The position numbers and the translations under genes were made by a program. Below the pieces are notes generated by a model, which was not told the origin of the DNA, did no database searches, and saw nothing but the letters and a program-made list of their open reading frames with translations. Of a stretch of DNA of 64,000 nt, positions 44,577 to 52,834 are shown one piece after another; position 1 is the first letter of the stretch, and the number at the start of each line of letters is the position of its first letter. Origin of the DNA: Nitrospiraceae bacterium (lineage in GTDB: Bacteria; Nitrospirota; Nitrospiria; Nitrospirales; UBA8639); assembly GCA_020632595.1 (NCBI GenBank), contig JACKFF010000004.1, positions 62,001-126,000 on the forward strand, in the 5' to 3' direction.

Positions 44577-45430
44577 TGTGTACGACATGCGGGTGCTCTG
44601 ATTCAGCCAATCCGAGAGTGACGAACTTGCAATCCGGGCATACCGATAAAACCATCCCTTCAAATGCCGATCACTCTCATTCCCATAATGCCCATGATCA
44701 TGGGCACCACCATCACGAGCATGAGCTTGGTTCTCAACATGATCGGCGACACGAACACGAAACCACTGTTCACCTGGAACAAACCATTTTAGCGAAAAAT
44801 GATCGCCTGGCTGAACGAAATCGTGGATGGTTTCTCGGCAGAAACATTGTGGCCCTCAACCTCGTGAGTTCGCCGGGCTCAGGTAAAACGACGCTTCTCG
44901 AACGCACGATTCATGATTTGAAAAATGCCATATCCATTTCGGTGATCGAGGGGGATCAGGAAACCCTATTTGATGCCCAGCGCATACGAAAAGCGGGGTG
45001 CCCGGTCGTACAAATTAATACCGGAGCCGGGTGCCATTTAGAAGCCGACATGTTGGCACGAGGCCTGGAAACGCTCCGGCCTCCATCCAATTCACTAGTG
45101 TTGATTGAAAATGTCGGCAATCTGGTCTGTCCTGCGTTATTTGATTTAGGGGAACAGGCGAAAGTCGTGGTTCTTTCCGTCACGGAAGGGGAAGACAAGC
45201 CGTTAAAGTATCCGCACATGTTTCAACATGCCAGCGTCATGATCCTGAATAAAATCGATCTTCTGCCTCATCTCACGTTTGATGTTACAAAGTGTCTGGA
45301 ATTTGCTCATAAGGTGAATCCCAATCTTCAGGTGTTTCAGATTTCAGCCACGACTGGCGAGGGACTTCAACACTGGTATGACTGGGTCACTGCACAGATC
45401 AACGCTTCAAACAGGCAGGGTGTTCGCTAA
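44576..45430 (+). CDS. hypB: Hydrogenase nickel-insertion GTPase HypB
   Basis: Encodes 284 residues. The start MCTTCGCSDS holds the CxxCGC high-affinity nickel site. A histidine-rich stretch follows (about 35-65, many HxH), a nickel store or buffer. The GTPase domain has SSPGSGKTT (P loop), VIEGDQET, INTGAGCHLEADM and ILNKIDLLPHL. The reading frame extends upstream inside hypA, but this start is decided by the conserved N-terminus and the TGATG overlap. Its stop overlaps the ATG of the nickel-transporter pseudogene. Confidence 0.96.
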   Translation: MCTTCGCSDSANPRVTNLQSGHTDKTIPSNADHSHSHNAHDHGHHHHEHELGSQHDRRHEHETTVHLEQTILAKNDRLAERNRGWFLGRNIVALNLVSSPGSGKTTLLERTIHDLKNAISISVIEGDQETLFDAQRIRKAGCPVVQINTGAGCHLEADMLARGLETLRPPSNSLVLIENVGNLVCPALFDLGEQAKVVVLSVTEGEDKPLKYPHMFQHASVMILNKIDLLPHLTFDVTKCLEFAHKVNPNLQVFQISATTGEGLQHWYDWVTAQINASNRQGVR

Positions 45431-45689
45431 TGGTCAGTTTATTGGTGCTCGGGTTTCTGGTGGGAATGAGACATGTAATCCAAGCCGACCCTCGGCGGCG
45501 GGCGCCACACTTGGGACCAAAAACCATTCGGTGGCCAACACGCTCAAGCAGGGATTGATCTGGGGGCTGGGACATACGATCACGCTTCTGTTGTTTGGCT
45601 CAATGGTATTCCTTCTTGAAGCCGCGGTTCCAGAACAACCGGCCAACTTGCAGGAATTAGGCGTGGGCGTCATGCTGATTACACGATAG
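45430..45689 (+). pseudogene. Frameshifted, truncated nickel transporter (NicO/UreH-like)
   Basis: The ATG overlaps the hypB stop and reads MVSLLVLGFLVGMRHVIQAD, the first helix of a NicO/UreH-type nickel carrier with its HX4D motif. About one base is then missing near 45494-45497, and family-like sequence resumes in the other frame: ATLGTKNHSVANTLKQGLIW, then GLGHTITLLLFGSMVFLLEA. It stops at 45687, well short of a full carrier. The frameshift and the early end together mark a dead gene. Confidence 0.8.
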
Positions 45690-45830
45690 GGTTGAGCCTC
45701 TTGAGTTAACCTTTCGGTCCTTCCCAAAAATCAAACATTATTCTCTCCTAAACGTAAATTCAATTTTTTGAGCTTCAGCGGGCTCAGGTACAAGGATTTA
45801 ATCTAAGAATACGCAATCTGCAATCAGGAT

Positions 45831-47717
45831 TTACTCCTCGAGTGTTGAGATGTCTCCAGGGTCCTGGCCGAGTTCCTTGGCCTTTAAGACCCGGCGCATG
45901 ATTTTGCCGGAACGGGTTTTTGGTAGTGATGGGACAATTTCAATTTCCCGTGGGACGGCGATCTTGCCTAATTCCCCTAAGACATGATCCTGCAAACTTT
46001 TGATGAGATCGGGCGTTTCCTGTTGCCCTTGCTTGAGGATGACAAAGGCCTTGATCTGTTCCCCGGCGGTTGGATGCGGTTTGCCGATAACGGCCGCTTC
46101 CACCACCGCTTCATGGCTGACTAAGGCGCTTTCGACTTCAGCGGTACCGATCCGGTTCCCGGCGACTTTCACGACATCATCCGCCCGGCCCATAAACCAC
46201 AAGTAGCCGTCTTCATCTTTATGACACACGTCGCCGGCGGTATAGACCCCGGGAATGGTATTCCAATACAGGAGATAGCGATCCGGCTCGTTATAGATGG
46301 TGCGCATCATCGATGGCCAGGGTTTTTTAATGACGGCAAAACCGCCGCCATGCTCCACCGTGTGGCCTTCGCGGTCCATGACATCCGCTTCGATGCCTAA
46401 AAACCCACGGGTGGCAGAACCCGGTTTGAGCGGGACGCAGGGGAGGGGTGTGACCATGATCATGCCCGTTTCCGTCTGCCACCAGGTATCCATGATGGGT
46501 TTGGTGCCACCGGTCACCCGATGGAACCATTCCCACGCTTCCGGATTGATCGGTTCACCCACCGATCCTAAAACCTTGAGGGAGGAGAGGTCGTATTTTT
46601 TCGGCCAGTCCTCTCCAAATTTCATGAGCAGCCGAATGGCCGTCGGGGTGGTGTAGAAAATCGAGACGCCATAACGTTCAATGAGATCCCACCAGCGCCC
46701 CGGATTGGGATAGTCGGGTTTGCCTTCCGCCGTTAAAATCGTGGCTCCGTTTAAGAGTGGTCCATAGACAATATAGCTGTGGCCGGTGACCCATCCCGGA
46801 TCCGCCACACAAAAATAGACATCTTCATCTTTCAGGTCGAAAACATATTTGGTCGTGATGTAGGTCCCCACCATATAGCCGCCGTGAACATGGACCACCC
46901 CTTTGGGTTTTCCCGTGGTTCCTGAGGTATAGAGGATGTAGAGCGGAGTTTCGGAATCGAGCTGTTCGGCTTCACACTGTGGAGATTGGTCTTTGAGCCA
47001 GGCTTCCCAATCCAATTCCTTCGGGGCTTGAAGCGGCGAGGATGATTGTTCCCGCTGGACTACGATGACTTTTTCCACGGTCGGACATTTGGCAACGGCT
47101 TCATCGACGACCGGTTTGAGGGGAATTTTCCGACTGCGGTCATACCCCACATCCGCCGTGATGACCACCCGCGCTTCGCATGCCTCTATGCGTGCCGCTA
47201 ATGCTGTGGCACTAAAACCCGAATACACCACCGTATGGATCACTCCGATGCGGGCACAGGCCAACATGGCCACAATTTGCTCGGGGATTTTCGGGAGATA
47301 AATGGTCACCCGGTCGCCCTTGTTGAGGCCCAGGCTTTTGAGGGCATTGGCGCACTTGTTGACCTGCCGGTATAACTCGCCATAAGTCAGGATTCGTTCC
47401 TGGCCTTGTTCTCCAACCCAAATAACGGCCACTTTGTTTTTTCGCCAGGTTTGGACATGGCGATCGAGGCAGTTATAGGCAATATTGCAGGTCCCTCCCA
47501 CGAACCATTTGGCCCAGGGATAATTCCATTCCAGAACTGTATTCCAGGGAGAAAACCAGTGGAGTTCCCTGGCAATGCCGTCCCAGAATTTTTCAGGGTT
47601 CGCAATGGACTGCTTGTAGGCGCTTTCATAATCTTGAATATGGGCGGCAGCGGTGACGTCGGGTGGGGGAGGAATGACCCGGGTTGATCGTTGCAGTGTT
47701 TCAATATTTTCACTCAT
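45831..47717 (-). CDS. acsA: Acetyl-CoA synthetase (AMP-forming)
   Basis: Encodes 628 residues. It has the adenylation motif YTSGTTGKPKGVVHVHGGY, the DTWWQTETGM core motif, YTAGDVCHKDEDGYLWFMGR and the terminal LPKTRSGKIMRR, whose Lys is the target of regulatory acetylation. It activates acetate to acetyl-CoA via acetyl-AMP, releasing PPi and AMP. AAGGAGG lies about 11 bases before the ATG. The neighbouring pyrophosphatase on the same strand would pull the reaction forward. Confidence 0.95.
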   Translation of the reverse strand: MSENIETLQRSTRVIPPPPDVTAAAHIQDYESAYKQSIANPEKFWDGIARELHWFSPWNTVLEWNYPWAKWFVGGTCNIAYNCLDRHVQTWRKNKVAVIWVGEQGQERILTYGELYRQVNKCANALKSLGLNKGDRVTIYLPKIPEQIVAMLACARIGVIHTVVYSGFSATALAARIEACEARVVITADVGYDRSRKIPLKPVVDEAVAKCPTVEKVIVVQREQSSSPLQAPKELDWEAWLKDQSPQCEAEQLDSETPLYILYTSGTTGKPKGVVHVHGGYMVGTYITTKYVFDLKDEDVYFCVADPGWVTGHSYIVYGPLLNGATILTAEGKPDYPNPGRWWDLIERYGVSIFYTTPTAIRLLMKFGEDWPKKYDLSSLKVLGSVGEPINPEAWEWFHRVTGGTKPIMDTWWQTETGMIMVTPLPCVPLKPGSATRGFLGIEADVMDREGHTVEHGGGFAVIKKPWPSMMRTIYNEPDRYLLYWNTIPGVYTAGDVCHKDEDGYLWFMGRADDVVKVAGNRIGTAEVESALVSHEAVVEAAVIGKPHPTAGEQIKAFVILKQGQQETPDLIKSLQDHVLGELGKIAVPREIEIVPSLPKTRSGKIMRRVLKAKELGQDPGDISTLEE

Positions 47718-47975
47718 CAGGTTTGTTCCTCCTTAGTTACTCTTTTATACACCATCAGAAACATGTTTTCTCAGCGGGAAGGCTGATAAGCCCATTATGC
47801 TGCCCTTGGCTCGTTGCTTCAAGAGGGCAGGGGGTAAAGACCATAAAAAAGAGGTGAGTATTGAGGAGGGTTTGGAGGCGATGAATAGGAGACCCGCCGC
47901 TGAACGCAAGCTGTTGAGAGGTTTATTGACAATGGCATTGAGATGGATGAGAGGTGTTCAGAGGGGCTGCGTTTT

Positions 47976-48665
47976 TTAATTAAGCGCGTGGCGGGGGTTG
48001 GCAAGTTGGGCTTGGAGGTGTCCATATTTCGCAGCGTAATCCTGTTGACTACGGCGAATGACCTCATGGGCTTCTTCGCGGCCATACACATGTGTGATTT
48101 CACAATTCTTTTTTTGAGAGCCGGGAGCATCTTTGTAAGTCAGGAAGTAATGCATGAGACGTTCCACAAAGTGAACCGGACAGGCTTTGATATCTGTCCA
48201 TTGTTCATGGAGCGCATCACCCTTAAGGACGGCCACAATTTTATCATCGGCCTCATCCCCATCGATCATACGCAAGCCACCAATCGGAATAGCCTGAAGC
48301 AAAACATCTCCATGGATAATGCTTTTCTCAGTCAGAACGCAAATGTCTAATGGATCCAGGTCACCGACGAGGCCGGGCCGATTGGTACATTTGGCGCTGA
48401 ATGCTGCGACGGACTGCCCGCAGTAGGTTTGAGGAATTAATCCGTATAGCGTGGGGCACACATTGGAGTAGCGCTGGGGGCGGTCCACGCGTAAATGGCC
48501 GGACTTTTTATCCAATTCATATTTAACCGTGTCGGTGGGCACAATTTCGACATAGACCGTGACGGTGAGGGGTGCCTCTTCTCCGATTTCGACACCGTGC
48601 CACGGATGAGATTTACAGGGAAACCCAAAATTTTGCCAAAGGGAGAAAAATTCTTGTTCGTTCAT
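47976..48665 (-). CDS. ppa: Inorganic pyrophosphatase, family I
   Basis: Encodes 229 residues from ATG 48665 (the frame runs 15 codons further upstream without a ribosome site). The catalytic signature is GDLDPLDICVL (D-x-D-P-x-D), followed by GGLRMIDGDEADDKIVAVL and a late helix region HYFLTYKD. The enzyme hydrolyses PPi to phosphate, driving activation reactions such as that of the downstream acetyl-CoA synthetase. It is longer than the E. coli enzyme and resembles the longer bacterial and eukaryotic-type branch. Confidence 0.9.
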   Translation of the reverse strand: MNEQEFFSLWQNFGFPCKSHPWHGVEIGEEAPLTVTVYVEIVPTDTVKYELDKKSGHLRVDRPQRYSNVCPTLYGLIPQTYCGQSVAAFSAKCTNRPGLVGDLDPLDICVLTEKSIIHGDVLLQAIPIGGLRMIDGDEADDKIVAVLKGDALHEQWTDIKACPVHFVERLMHYFLTYKDAPGSQKKNCEITHVYGREEAHEVIRRSQQDYAAKYGHLQAQLANPRHALN

Positions 48666-48837
48666 GAAGTTTTTCCAGGTGTGGGATGAGTGAGCCCGGT
48701 ACAGGCGCAATGACCTGCACTAGGTTTCGGTCTGAACCTTCCTCATCTTAACCGGCTTCGCTTGCGGAGGATGCGTAGTTAACTATTGAACAGAACGAAG
48801 AAAAACGAAGCAGATGTGTAGCCAACCGAAAGTAAAG

Positions 48838-50391
48838 TTACCGTTTTGTCTGAGGTTGATGGGCCGGGTGAAGCCAATCAAGGAAGGTTTTGACGGGATT
48901 AAAGTTGGCGCGAGGAATTTCCACGAAAATGGTAATCCAATGTGCCATTCCTCCATTCCACAAGCCTGGCCATTCCAAGGCTTTGAGGGGACGACCCTGG
49001 TAGGATTTCATGCCGATGAACCCGGTTCCGGGATCGACGTACTCCAGGAGGTTAAAGGGATTTCCCTGAAAATCACGGACTCCGCAGACCAAATCAACCG
49101 GATTGAAATGAGTTCCGGAGGCAAAGAGTTTTTGTTGGGCTTCAGAATCGGGATTGACTTGTGATTGCTCGACGATTTGCCTGGACGGGGCGTCCTCGGG
49201 ATGCGCAACCCAAAATGGCCCTCCACCCGGATCGCCGGTATTGGGGACCACACCACAGACCCGGATGGGCCGATTCAAATACTGCTTTAACAATGTGGCT
49301 TGATCGGGAAGCGCCAATTCTCGATACGATTGGGGAAGTGGAAGAAGGAGTTCATGCAGGATACAGGATTCCGCCTGATGGACACTTTTCGCATCTGCGG
49401 GGAGCGAGCTGAGTTGTGCTATATGGTGAAACACATGTTGTTGTAGCTCAACCAGGTAGCCTCCCAATGCCTTTCTCCATGCGACGATCGAATCTTTCAA
49501 ATAGTCGGGGACGACGTTGTCAATATTGGAAATAAAAATAATGTCTCCCTGGTAGTCATTTAAATTTTCCAATAGCGCCCCATGCCCTCCCGGTCGAAAA
49601 ACCAGCGTGCCATCTTCGCCACGAAATGGCTGGTTGCTCGAGTTCAGTGCGACGGTGTCGGTCGACGGTTTTTGGAAGGAGACTGTGCAATCGAGTTTCC
49701 ACCCCTGTTTTTCGAAAGTCTGTTGGATGGTATGCAAATGGGTTTGAATGGCCTGTTCATATTGCGGAGAAACGGTCAAATGAATCTTTATTGAATTGAG
49801 TTGATTCGGATGATATCTGATAGCTTCGTGAATATGTTCTTCGAGTGCAGTTCGAGGACCTTCCGGATAGCGATGGAAGGAGAGGAGGGCCTTGGGCAAT
49901 TCGGCATAGCCAAGGCCTGGCGTCTTCAGGACTGCTTGAAGAATCGTATTGAGATCATGTGTATGCTGGTCCGTTGGAGGGGGTTGTCCCTGCCCATGGA
50001 GATATCGTTCTAAATCGGGAATAAACGGGAAATCCTGTAAGCGCGTCCAGGCTTGATCGACAGCGTGGGGCAGAGATGGGGCCTGATTGGAAGAGGATTC
50101 GGGTGAGGCCTCCTGGGACAAAAATTTAAGGAGGTCATTGAACATACGAGTGGCGGCTCCGGATGCAGGTATAAATTTACTGACCCGGTCCGCCTGCCGG
50201 GCCCCTTCAAATTGTTGTTGATACCGGGGGAAGTGTTCTGGCTGGAGTTGGATAATCCCATCGTTCAACCGGCATGGACGAATGATGGTGATCGGAGGGA
50301 CTCCATGACGCAGTCGCTGAAGTTGTGATTCCACCTGGAATGTGGAAATCCCGCGGCGTATTAACTCAAGATGATCCTCAGGCGTCAGCAT
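48838..50391 (-). CDS. DUF4301 protein, nucleotidyltransferase-like
   Basis: Encodes 517 residues. Family-like segments are GISTFQVESQLQRLRHGVPP at the start, KFIPASGAATRMFNDLL, TLVFRPGGHGALLENLND and DIIFISNIDNVVPDYLKD. The last two resemble the sugar-nucleotide pyrophosphorylase pattern (glycine loop, then an Asp in a xxNIDN motif), so a nucleotidyltransferase fold is plausible, but DUF4301 has no established activity. Transcribed alone on the minus strand, 170 bases above the pyrophosphatase. Confidence 0.8.
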   Translation of the reverse strand: MLTPEDHLELIRRGISTFQVESQLQRLRHGVPPITIIRPCRLNDGIIQLQPEHFPRYQQQFEGARQADRVSKFIPASGAATRMFNDLLKFLSQEASPESSSNQAPSLPHAVDQAWTRLQDFPFIPDLERYLHGQGQPPPTDQHTHDLNTILQAVLKTPGLGYAELPKALLSFHRYPEGPRTALEEHIHEAIRYHPNQLNSIKIHLTVSPQYEQAIQTHLHTIQQTFEKQGWKLDCTVSFQKPSTDTVALNSSNQPFRGEDGTLVFRPGGHGALLENLNDYQGDIIFISNIDNVVPDYLKDSIVAWRKALGGYLVELQQHVFHHIAQLSSLPADAKSVHQAESCILHELLLPLPQSYRELALPDQATLLKQYLNRPIRVCGVVPNTGDPGGGPFWVAHPEDAPSRQIVEQSQVNPDSEAQQKLFASGTHFNPVDLVCGVRDFQGNPFNLLEYVDPGTGFIGMKSYQGRPLKALEWPGLWNGGMAHWITIFVEIPRANFNPVKTFLDWLHPAHQPQTKR

Positions 50392-50563
50392 AGCGTTTGT
50401 ATAATTCAGTTTAACCCAGATTGATCAGAGATCACATCAGATAGAAGTTGTATTTCATGATGAAAAATGTCAAAGTTTTCATGTCCTGCATTCGACAAAA
50501 ATGTAATTGTAAACTGCCATGACGTCTCTGTCATGTGCATGCACTCAGGCAAGGAGGACTATC

Positions 50564-51001
50564 ATGATACAAAGCGTGAAATCGTTTCAAGGTCTCGCGG
50601 CATTAGGGATCTTCCTTTTGGGAATTTCTTCCGGTTGTACCATCAAAGCCACACTTGATACGACTTCGGATGGCGTAACCAATTTTCTGTCTTCAACGTC
50701 GGGCAAATCCTGGTGGACAGAGGATGGGCTTGTCAAACATGGCGAACATGCCAGAGTCTTTGTGGTGACGAACCATGACATCCTCCTTCAAGAAATCGCC
50801 CAAGGGCATGGGGAATATGTCCAGGCCTTCGGGACGATTTTAGGTGTCTCATCTGATCACCAGGCTCACTTTCAGGAAGTGATTCAGAACGAGTATCCCG
50901 TCCTGGTCGAGATACCCATTTTTCTTGGAGATGATCAGTTAAACAGGTTTATCGGTCATGCCCAGCAAGCCGGGATGTATGCAGCGTCCTCAAATCTATA
51001 A
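50564..51001 (+). CDS. Putative lipoprotein, DUF3015-like
   Basis: Encodes 145 residues. Signal peptide LAALGIFLLGISSGC with a lipobox-like Cys. The mature part has TTSDGVTNFLSSTSGKSWW and LQEIAQGHGEYVQAFGTILG, similar in pattern to DUF3015 exported proteins (a run of T/S, then IAxGxGEYxxAL), though I am not sure of the assignment. AAGGAGG stands 6 bases upstream of the ATG. Two palindromes, CATGAC/GTCATG and GTGCATGCAC, lie at 50518-50544 directly in front of the ribosome site. Confidence 0.72.
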   Translation: MIQSVKSFQGLAALGIFLLGISSGCTIKATLDTTSDGVTNFLSSTSGKSWWTEDGLVKHGEHARVFVVTNHDILLQEIAQGHGEYVQAFGTILGVSSDHQAHFQEVIQNEYPVLVEIPIFLGDDQLNRFIGHAQQAGMYAASSNL

Positions 51002-51103
51002 ACCCTGTTGTGTTTAACAGCACGGCCACGAGGGTGTTTCCCTTGTGTGACATTCATCATTAGCCAAACAGCACTTAGGCGATTAAAAGGATGGAAGCCA
51101 TGG

Positions 51104-51274
51104 TCAAGGCTCTGCTCCTCCTTTTAAAAAGCCCAGGCCAATCTTTACCGCACGTCTGGTGATTTCGGCCCATTTGGCTTCCGGATATTCAGCCAGGGCT
51201 TTGGCCGCTTTTCCATCCTGAATGTCCAGGTCTTTTACACGGATAATGCCATCCTCAATTGTTACATCAGCCAC
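51104..51274 (-). CDS. 56-residue conserved-looking small protein
   Basis: Starts at GTG 51274, preceded by AAGGAGGA with 6-base spacing, one of the best ribosome sites in the window. The product begins VADVTIEDGIIRVKDLDIQD and continues KAAKALAEYPEAKWAEITRR, a small soluble alpha/beta protein ending in an amphipathic helix. The frame extends upstream to 51394 but that part is not protein-like. No family recognised; the context gives no function. Confidence 0.65.
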   Translation of the reverse strand: MADVTIEDGIIRVKDLDIQDGKAAKALAEYPEAKWAEITRRAVKIGLGFLKGGAEP

Positions 51275-51365
51275 AATACATCCTCCTTGGTTTTCTGCAT
51301 GTCTCGAATGATGATGAATACAATTCGATGTGAGACAGGGTGAGATGGTAAAAAGTCCAAATTTC

Positions 51366-51394
51366 TTGACAGGTTGTAGGTCCAATGCTAGCAT
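51366..51394 (+). promoter_or_regulatory. Sigma-70-type promoter of the LPP20-LpoB cassette
   Basis: TTGACA at 51366-51371, a 17-base spacer, then TAGCAT at 51389-51394 (4 of 6 matches to TATAAT). The first gene starts at 51458, giving a 5' leader of roughly 55-60 bases. It also marks the divergent start of the 56-residue gene at 51274. Confidence 0.55.
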
Positions 51395-51457
51395 TTTCTT
51401 AGCCCGTCTGACAGGAAACTCTGATAAAAATTTTCTAAAAAAGGTTAAGGTACCCTA

Positions 51458-52030
51458 ATGAATGTACAAGGCCATGATCTGCGTCGGAATGTTCTCCGCA
51501 TCGGAGGGTGTGTTCTTTTCGCTTTCATGCTTGTGGCATGTGGAGGGCCTCCCAAGTGGGTTCAGGAAGGATCGGGTGTGATGAATGCCGATGATTCCAA
51601 GTCCATTTATGGTGTCGGGGCTGTCGTGGGTGTGAAAAATGAACCTCTCGCTTGGGAAACTGCTGAAAATCGTGCACGCGCCGAGTTGGCAAAAACGTTT
51701 CGCACCTATACGGCCTATCTGATGCAGGACTATGCCGCTTCAACCTCTGCGGGAAATTTCACCAAATCAACGGAAGAGCAAAACGTAGAACGGGCGGTCA
51801 AGACCTTTTCGGCTGTTACCCTTAATGGAGTTCGTCCCATTGACCGTTACAAGGACGACGAGACCTCCACATACTATGTATTGACCAAGCTGTCTTTTGC
51901 AGAAATGAAGGAAGCGCTGCAACAAGCGCAGGAACTGGACGAAGAGGTTCGGGACTTTGTCCGCAAAAACGCTGAAAAAGCCTTTAAAAAACTGGAGGAG
52001 GAAGAAGCCAAGCGCCCGGGAGGGCTTTGA
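51458..52030 (+). CDS. LPP20-family lipoprotein
   Basis: Encodes 190 residues. Lipoprotein signal with FAFMLVACGG (lipobox VAC). The LPP20 pattern is GPPKWVQEGSG, YGVGAVVGVKN, ENRARAELAKTFRTYTAYL and the late YVLTKLSFAEMKEALQQA. LPP20 proteins are outer-membrane-linked lipoproteins of uncertain role. It opens a four-gene plus-strand cassette (LPP20, LpoB, COG3014, LPP20) and overlaps the frame of the next gene at its stop. Confidence 0.82.
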   Translation: MNVQGHDLRRNVLRIGGCVLFAFMLVACGGPPKWVQEGSGVMNADDSKSIYGVGAVVGVKNEPLAWETAENRARAELAKTFRTYTAYLMQDYAASTSAGNFTKSTEEQNVERAVKTFSAVTLNGVRPIDRYKDDETSTYYVLTKLSFAEMKEALQQAQELDEEVRDFVRKNAEKAFKKLEEEEAKRPGGL

Positions 52031-52086
52031 CTCAGGCTTATTGGCGGCCTTTAGCCTTCTTGATTCATCATCACAAAGGAATCACC

Positions 52087-52710
52087 TTGTTCCCCATTAC
52101 TCGATTCATCAAATCCTGCGCGGTTGTGGTCCCCTGCCTCTGCCTTTTCGTATTGGGCGGATGCGGAAAGGAAAAAAAGGTAACCAGAGTAGACCCCGGG
52201 GTCGTGACCGATTTTAGTGGCCGGTGGAATGACACGGACTCAAAGTTAGTGGCCGAAGCCATGATGAAGGAAATGGTGAGCCGGCCCTGGTTGGAAAACT
52301 TTTCGAATCAACACAATCGAGTCCCGACGGTGATTGTCGGGACCATCCTCAATAAAAGTCATGAACATATCGATGTGGGCACCTTCGTGACCGACTTGGA
52401 ACGGGAAATGACGAATTCTCAAAGAGTGCTCTTTGTGGCAAGTCAACGGGATCGCGATGAAATTCGTCAGGAACGACAAGAGCAAGCGGTTCATGCCAGG
52501 GAAGATACCCAGAAACGCCCGGGGCAGGAACTGGGAGCGGATTTTATGATGAAGGGCACGATTAGTACGATCGTGGATGAATCCGATGGGGTCAAAGGGA
52601 TTTATTATCAGGTTGATCTAGATCTCATCAATGTTGAGACGAATGTGAAATCCTGGTACGGGCAGAAAAAAATCAAAAAAGTCGTCGAGCGTAAACGTCT
52701 CCTCTTTTAA
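52087..52710 (+). CDS. lpoB: LpoB-type lipoprotein, activator of penicillin-binding protein
   Basis: Encodes 207 residues from TTG 52087, chosen because AAAGGA lies 6 bases upstream; the open frame reaches a TTG at 52027 without a site. A lipoprotein signal is present (VVVPCLCLFVLGGC). The LpoB domain shows TDFSGRWNDTDSKLVAEAM, PTVIVGTILNKSHEHIDV, DLEREMTNSQRVLFVAS and GADFMMKGTISTIVDE. In E. coli LpoB reaches from the outer membrane to activate PBP1B. The adjacency to LPP20 and COG3014 proteins is a recurring arrangement of LpoB-like genes in several phyla (recalled, not checked here). Confidence 0.85.
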   Translation: MFPITRFIKSCAVVVPCLCLFVLGGCGKEKKVTRVDPGVVTDFSGRWNDTDSKLVAEAMMKEMVSRPWLENFSNQHNRVPTVIVGTILNKSHEHIDVGTFVTDLEREMTNSQRVLFVASQRDRDEIRQERQEQAVHAREDTQKRPGQELGADFMMKGTISTIVDESDGVKGIYYQVDLDLINVETNVKSWYGQKKIKKVVERKRLLF

Positions 52711-52834
52711 CGCAGGGTCATCCAATCCCTTCCGTAACGCGCGGTCGGTTGTTCGGTCCTTCTCTCCCCCTGGCTTTAATCGTCAGGGGCCTTGTGTTCC
52801 ACTTGCCCACCCTGGCCCTAGTGCCTTCTTCTCC

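Noticed and set aside
52767..52789. Inverted repeat CCCCTG/CAGGGG between lpoB and the COG3014-like gene
   Set aside because: An 11-base loop and no T-run; not a convincing terminator.
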